Below are positions 38,224 through 41,960 of a stretch of 41,960 nt of DNA, in pieces. Under the pieces are notes generated by a model. It did no database searches and was not told the origin of the DNA. It worked only from the letters and a program-made list of their open reading frames with translations. The stretch's first letter is position 1, and each line of letters begins with the position of its first letter. This DNA is from Bradyrhizobium lablabi. Its GTDB lineage: Bacteria > Pseudomonadota > Alphaproteobacteria > Rhizobiales > Xanthobacteraceae. Made by a program: the position numbers and the translations under genes. The stretch spans positions 14,756-56,715 of the forward strand of contig NZ_LLYB01000087.1 in NCBI RefSeq assembly GCF_001440475.1, read 5' to 3'.

Positions 38224-38496
38224 ATGACTGCCATTGAAATCTATACCCGTCCGGGCTGCGGCTACTGCACCGCCGCCAAATCGCTGCTGACGCGCAAGAA
38301 TGCCGCGTTCACGGAATTGAATGTGGCGACCGACCCGGCCTATCGCGAGCAGATGTACGACCGTGCGGGCCACGGTTCGACCTTTCCGCAGATATTCATC
38401 GGCACAACCCATGTTGGCGGTTGCGACGAGCTTTACGCGCTGGACCGCGCGGGCAAGCTCGACTCACTGCTGAACGGAGAAAAGGCCTCCTCATGA
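38224..38496 (+). CDS. grxC: glutaredoxin 3 (dithiol)
   Basis: A 90-aa glutathione-dependent disulfide reductase. The N-terminal IEIYTRPGCGYCTAAK has the dithiol active site Cys12-Gly-Tyr-Cys15. The glutathione-binding TFPQIFIGTTHVGGCDEL (cis-Pro loop and GG) is complete. Length and motifs match GrxC of alphaproteobacteria. Its stop overlaps the ATG of the following hydrolase gene (ATGA, 38493-38496), which in turn overlaps the DUF1178 gene, so grxC, hydrolase and DUF1178 form one coupled unit. Confidence 0.95.
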   Translation: MTAIEIYTRPGCGYCTAAKSLLTRKNAAFTELNVATDPAYREQMYDRAGHGSTFPQIFIGTTHVGGCDELYALDRAGKLDSLLNGEKASS

Positions 38497-39371
38497 GCGC
38501 TGGTTCCACCTTCACCGCCGCCATGGTGCAGATGCGCACCGGGCTGTTGCCTGAGCCGAGCCTCGAGCAGGGTGTGACACTGATCCGCGAGGCCGCGGCC
38601 CAGGGCGCCGATTACGTGCTCACGCCCGAAGTGAGCAACATGATGCAGCTGAACCGCAAGGCGCTGTTCGAGCATCTCGCCTCGGAAGAAGACGATCTCT
38701 CGCTGAAAGCCTATCGCGCGCTGGCGGCGGAACTGAAGATCCATCTCCATATCGGTTCGCTGGCACTGCGCTTCTCGCCGGACCGCGCCGTCAACCGCTC
38801 GTTCCTGATCGGGCCTGACGGCAATCTGCTCGCCAGCTACGACAAGATCCATATGTTCGATATCGACCTGCCCGGCGGCGAGAGCTATCGCGAGTCCGCC
38901 AACTACCAGCCGGGCGAAACCGCCGTGATCTCCGATCTGCCGTGGGGCCGGATCGGCCTGACGATCTGCTACGACGTGCGCTTTCCGGCGCTCTATCGCG
39001 CGCTGGCCGAAGCCGGCGCATCGTTCCTCACCGTGCCTTCCGCCTTCACCAGGAAGACCGGTGAGGCGCATTGGCACACGCTGCTCCGCGCCCGCGCCAT
39101 CGAGAACGGCTGCTTCGTGTTCGCCGCGGCGCAGGCCGGCCTGCACGAGAACAAGCGCGAGACCTACGGGCATTCGCTGATCATCGCGCCCTGGGGCGAA
39201 ATTCTCGCCGAGGGCGGCGTCGAGCCCGGCGTGTTCCTCGCCAAGATCGACACATCCAAGGTGGAGACGGCGCGGAAGGCCGTGCCGTCGCTGCAGCACG
39301 GCAGACGCTTCGGCATAGCCGACCCCAAGGCCGGCCCGGAGCACCTGCACCTCATCCGGGGCTCGGCATGA
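38493..39371 (+). CDS. carbon-nitrogen hydrolase (nitrilase superfamily, Nit1/Nit2-like)
   Basis: A 292-aa cytoplasmic hydrolase of the nitrilase superfamily. The Glu-Lys-Cys triad is present: Glu46 in VLTPEVSN, Lys118 in SYDKIHMFD and Cys159 in LTICYDVRFP. The IHMFDIDLPGG and YRALAEAGASFLTVPSAFT segments are typical of Nit1/Nit2 enzymes, which deamidate damaged glutathione or alpha-ketoglutaramate. Its location right after grxC fits a thiol-repair role, which is inference. It starts at ATG 38493 in an ATGA overlap and ends in an ATGA overlap with the next gene. Confidence 0.92.
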   Translation: MSAGSTFTAAMVQMRTGLLPEPSLEQGVTLIREAAAQGADYVLTPEVSNMMQLNRKALFEHLASEEDDLSLKAYRALAAELKIHLHIGSLALRFSPDRAVNRSFLIGPDGNLLASYDKIHMFDIDLPGGESYRESANYQPGETAVISDLPWGRIGLTICYDVRFPALYRALAEAGASFLTVPSAFTRKTGEAHWHTLLRARAIENGCFVFAAAQAGLHENKRETYGHSLIIAPWGEILAEGGVEPGVFLAKIDTSKVETARKAVPSLQHGRRFGIADPKAGPEHLHLIRGSA

Positions 39372-39838
39372 TCCGCTACAACCTTCGCTGCGAGAAGGGC
39401 CATGCTTTCGAAAGCTGGTTTCAAAGCTCCGCGGCCTATGAAAGCCAGGAAAAGCGCAGGCTGGTAAGCTGCCCTGCCTGCGGCTCGGTGAAGGTCGAGC
39501 GCGCCATCATGGCCCCGCAGATCGTGAGCAAGAAAGGCCGCGAGCAAGCCGCGCCCGCGCCGGCCGCGCCTGCGGACGCGACGGCATCCGATTCGACGCC
39601 GCTGCTGATGGCGCAGGAGCGCGAGCTGCGCGCCAAGCTGAAGGAATTGCGCGATCACATCGTGAAAAATGCCGACAATGTCGGCGAGCGCTTTCCCAAC
39701 GAAGCGCGCAAGATGCATTACGGAGATATCGAACATCGCCCGATCTACGGTGAGGCCTCGCCGGACGAGGCGCGCGCGCTGATCGACGAAGGCGTCGAGG
39801 TTTCGCCGTTGCCGGTGCTGCCGGACGACAGGAATTGA
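39368..39838 (+). CDS. DUF1178 family protein
   Basis: A 156-aa protein of the uncharacterised DUF1178 family, common in alphaproteobacteria. The N-terminus YNLRCEKGHAFESWF with CPACGS forms a probable zinc ribbon (Cys...His, Cys-x2-Cys). A low-complexity Ala/Pro part follows (about residues 55-75), then a helical region ENARKMHYGD-like (NEARKMHYGDIEHRPIYGEA) that is the family hallmark. The ATG overlaps the hydrolase stop (ATGA), so it is translationally coupled to grxC-hydrolase. Function unknown. Confidence 0.9.
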   Translation: MIRYNLRCEKGHAFESWFQSSAAYESQEKRRLVSCPACGSVKVERAIMAPQIVSKKGREQAAPAPAAPADATASDSTPLLMAQERELRAKLKELRDHIVKNADNVGERFPNEARKMHYGDIEHRPIYGEASPDEARALIDEGVEVSPLPVLPDDRN

Positions 39839-39853
39839 GGCGCTGCAATCCGC

Positions 39854-39973
39854 AGGGTGGGCAAAGCGACTTGTCCGCCGTAGCTAGAAGAGCGAAGACG
39901 GAAGCGTGCCCGCCAACACTGTCGCCGTCGAGAGATGGTGGGCACGGCGCAAAGGCGCCTTTGCCCACCCTAC
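39854..39973. repeat. dispersed REP-like repeat, copy 2
   Basis: Contains GGTGGGCACGGCG (39937-39949) and GCGCCTTTGCCCACCCTAC (39955-39973), as in copy 1 at 29783-29818. Arms GGTGGGCA/TGCCCACC enclose the perfect 12-bp palindrome AAAGGCGCCTTT (39951-39962). An upstream half has GGGTGGGCAAAGCG and GCGTGCCCGCC. It lies between the convergent DUF1178 and EamA genes and may end both transcripts. Confidence 0.7.
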
Positions 39974-39983
39974 GATCCCCGGA

Positions 39984-40883
39984 TCACGCCGCCACCAACA
40001 GCGCCACTCCAGCCACGATCAGTACGATGCCCAAAAGTTCGCGCGCCGAGATGGGCTGCTTGAACGAGTAATACGCAACGCCTTGCGCGAACAGCACCTC
40101 GACCAGCGCCAGCGTGCGCACGTTGGCCGCTGCCGTCAGCGCAAACGCCAGAAACCAGAATTGCGAGGCGAACGCGCCCATGAAGCCCGCCAGCATCGAG
40201 GGCCGCCACAGGCCGAAAATCTTCATCAGCACATCGGGCGCCCGGGCGAGCAGATAGACCGTCAGCACCAGCGTCTGCACGAACAGGCCGAACACCAGCG
40301 TGAAGGACGCCGTGGTGACGAAGGAGACGCCCGGCACCGAGATGACCGCGCCGCGAAAGCCGACCGCCGACAGCGCGAACGCCGCCGCTGCGCCAAGGCC
40401 CAGTAGCGTCGGCTTCAAATCTGCAAAGCCCTTCCCGGAGCCAGGCCGCAGCGCGGCGATGACCACGCCGGCGGTCGCGATCAGGATCGCGATCACCTTC
40501 AGCACCGTCAGATGATCGCTGAGGAAGATGAAGCCGAAGATCGCAGTCTGGATCGCCTCGGTCTTCAGATAAGCGGTCGTCACCACGAACGAACGGTCGT
40601 TCATCGCCAGCAGCATCATGCCGGTCCCGACGATCTGGCTGAGCGCCCCGAGCAGCAGCCACGGCCAGAACACCGCCGCCGGCCACGGCACGGGATCGCC
40701 GGTGACGGCAATCACGAACGCGAAGAACACCACCGAGAATGGAAAGCCGAACAGGAAGCGGATATTGGTCGCTCCCCAGGTCCCGAGCGGCCCCGTCAGC
40801 GAGCGCTGCATCGCATTGCGCGCGACCTGCCCCAGCGCAGCGATGAGGGTGAAGGGAATCCAGAGCGAGGCGATGGAAAACAT
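39984..40883 (-). CDS. EamA/DMT family transporter
   Basis: A 299-aa inner-membrane protein of the drug/metabolite transporter superfamily with about ten hydrophobic helices in two EamA-like repeats. The first repeat contains WGATNIRFLFGFPFSVVFFA and TTAYLKTEAIQTAIFGFIFL; the second ends with TLALVEVLFAQGVAYYSFKQ then SARELLGIVLIVAGVALLV, the usual last-helix pair. The substrate is unknown. A longer overlapping minus-strand frame in another register is not membrane-like and is rejected. It stands alone between two repeat elements. Confidence 0.88.
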   Translation of the reverse strand: MFSIASLWIPFTLIAALGQVARNAMQRSLTGPLGTWGATNIRFLFGFPFSVVFFAFVIAVTGDPVPWPAAVFWPWLLLGALSQIVGTGMMLLAMNDRSFVVTTAYLKTEAIQTAIFGFIFLSDHLTVLKVIAILIATAGVVIAALRPGSGKGFADLKPTLLGLGAAAAFALSAVGFRGAVISVPGVSFVTTASFTLVFGLFVQTLVLTVYLLARAPDVLMKIFGLWRPSMLAGFMGAFASQFWFLAFALTAAANVRTLALVEVLFAQGVAYYSFKQPISARELLGIVLIVAGVALLVAA

Positions 40884-40985
40884 CGGGAATACCGGCGAGA
40901 AACTCTCGCACCGTGCCGGGCGGGACGGATCAGGTCAACCGAAGCGGCGTCATGACAGGATTGCGCTCGCGCCACAAAGCCGCCG

Positions 40986-41106
40986 TCGTCCCTGCGAAGG
41001 CAGGGACCCAAAACCACATTTTGCCCATTGTCGCGCGAAAGCCGTCGACCAGCGGAATTCGATTGAGAAGCCGCAGCGTATGGGTCCCTGCGTTCGCAGG
41101 GACGAC
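40986..41106. repeat. 26-bp inverted repeat element (GTCGTCCCTGCG...GGACCCA type)
   Basis: Left arm 40986-41011 and right arm 41081-41106 are inverted copies with 25 of 26 positions matching, separated by 69 bases. Each arm is itself a near-perfect small hairpin (GTCCCTGCG/CGCAGGGAC). This double-palindrome layout is typical of paired REP or MITE-like elements. It lies between the EamA and ubiG genes. Confidence 0.75.
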
Positions 41107-41121
41107 AGCGACTGAGGACTC

Positions 41122-41889
41122 TTATATTCCTTCCGCCACCACCATGTAGTTCACGTCCATGTCGGACGAGATGCTCCACCGGTCGGCGAGCGGGTTATAG
41201 ACCACGCCGGCCTGCTCGGTGATGGTGAGGCGGTTATTGGCCAGATGCTGGGCGAGCTCGTCCGGCGTGACGAACTTGTCCCATTGATGGGTGCCGCGCG
41301 GCAGCCAGCGCAGCACATATTCCGCGCCGACGATCGCGAGCGCAAAGCTCTTCCAGTTGCGGTTCAGCGTCGAGACCACCATCAGCCCGCCCGGCTTGAC
41401 CATCGCCGCACAGCGGGTGAGGAACGCGCCGACGTCGGTGACATGCTCGATCACTTCCATTGCCAGCACGATGTCGAACCGCTCGCGGTGGTCCATTTCC
41501 TCGACCGTGGTGCTGCGATAATCGATCGACAGATGGCCCTTGTCGGCATGCAGCTTGGCGGCGGCAATGTTGGTCGCCGACGGATCGATCCCGATCACCT
41601 GCGCACCCAGCCGCGTCAAAGGCTCGCACAACAGGCCGGCGCCGCAGCCGATATCGAGGATCCGCAGGCCCGACAGGCAGCTCAAACTCCGGGCGTTGCG
41701 CTCGAACTTGCGGCATGCGGCGTCTCTGATGTAGCCGAGCCGCAGCGGATTGATCTTGTGCAACGGGGCCATCTTGCCCCTGGGGTCCCACCACTCGTCG
41801 GACAGTTTTGAGAATTTTGCGACCTCGGCCGGGTCAACGGTCGAGCCGGAGGCGGAGCGGCCGGCGGAAGAATTTTGCTGTATGGCCAT
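41122..41889 (-). CDS. ubiG: ubiquinone biosynthesis O-methyltransferase UbiG
   Basis: Carries out both O-methylations of ubiquinone synthesis (2-polyprenyl-6-hydroxyphenol and 3-demethylubiquinol). The 255-aa protein has the UbiG N-terminal VAKFSKLSDEWWDPRGKMAPLH, SAM motif I LRILDIGCGAGLL (about residues 76-88), VIGIDPSATNIAAAKLHA, the FDIVLAMEVIEHV motif II, and the membrane-contact HQWDKFVTPDEL. The C-terminus LADRWSISSDMDVNYMVVAE is as in alphaproteobacterial UbiG. The ATG is at 41889; only 71 bases lie between it and the window edge. Confidence 0.95.
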   Translation of the reverse strand: MAIQQNSSAGRSASGSTVDPAEVAKFSKLSDEWWDPRGKMAPLHKINPLRLGYIRDAACRKFERNARSLSCLSGLRILDIGCGAGLLCEPLTRLGAQVIGIDPSATNIAAAKLHADKGHLSIDYRSTTVEEMDHRERFDIVLAMEVIEHVTDVGAFLTRCAAMVKPGGLMVVSTLNRNWKSFALAIVGAEYVLRWLPRGTHQWDKFVTPDELAQHLANNRLTITEQAGVVYNPLADRWSISSDMDVNYMVVAEGI

Positions 41890-41960
41890 GAGTTACGTGC
41901 CGGCCGGTCGTGCGGTGATGGCATTGCGAAACGACAGTGGCGAAGCGATCATATCGAGGG

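Overview
The window is GC-rich chromosomal DNA of an alphaproteobacterium. The protein set and gene order point to the Bradyrhizobium/Rhodopseudomonas group: the cobS-cobT and J-domain/bolA neighbourhood, aroK-aroB-CNNM/CorC, xerD and accA, secA facing a parvulin followed by argJ-mutT, and comF-grxC-nitrilase-DUF1178 followed by ubiG. Several REP-like palindromic intergenic repeats support the same placement. No tRNA, rRNA, insertion sequence, phage or CRISPR array was seen. This assignment is an inference from gene content and was not tested by database search.

Layout. 1-3.3 kb: old-yellow-enzyme oxidoreductase, Bug/TctC solute-binding protein and a Tat-exported phytase-esterase-like protein. 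3.3-6.6 kb: cobS - GNAT acetyltransferase - cobT (aerobic cobaltochelatase subunits), tightly packed on the minus strand. 6.9-10 kb: a DedA membrane protein, then two divergent citrate-synthase-family genes, one fused to an N-terminal DNA-binding helix-turn-helix. 10-13.3 kb: J-domain protein and bolA (divergent), a P-loop kinase-like protein, a small exported protein and a class 2 pyrF. 13.3-16.5 kb: aroK-aroB and a CNNM/CorC membrane protein. 16.6-20.8 kb: a 48-aa membrane protein, xerD, accA and an L,D-transpeptidase lipoprotein. 20.8-29 kb: the main accessory locus, described below. 29-41.9 kb: GYD protein, secA, parvulin, argJ, mutT, an NDUFAF5-like methyltransferase, a NIPSNAP protein, comF, grxC, nitrilase-like hydrolase, DUF1178 protein, an EamA transporter and ubiG.

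The most coherent system is the amide locus (20.8-29 kb). An amidase whose catalytic triad falls at Lys96/Ser171/Ser195, as in Rhodococcus nitrile-cluster amidases, precedes a complete branched-chain/urea-type ABC importer (permease, Tat-exported binding protein, permease, two ATPases). Upstream lie an AmiC-like amide-binding protein without a signal peptide and a divergent MarR regulator. This resembles the AmiC-like plus MarR-like regulatory pair of Rhodococcus nitrile hydratase clusters. The two promoter regions share a 10-bp AT-rich motif in inverted orientation, a plausible common operator. The inferred job is import of a small amide, its hydrolysis to acid and ammonia, and amide-responsive control.

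The second unusual region is the divergent citrate synthase pair. The HTH-fused protein keeps the full catalytic set, while its neighbour has Glu at the catalytic Asp position, as in Bacillus subtilis CitA. A 30-bp cluster of palindromes sits between their start codons.
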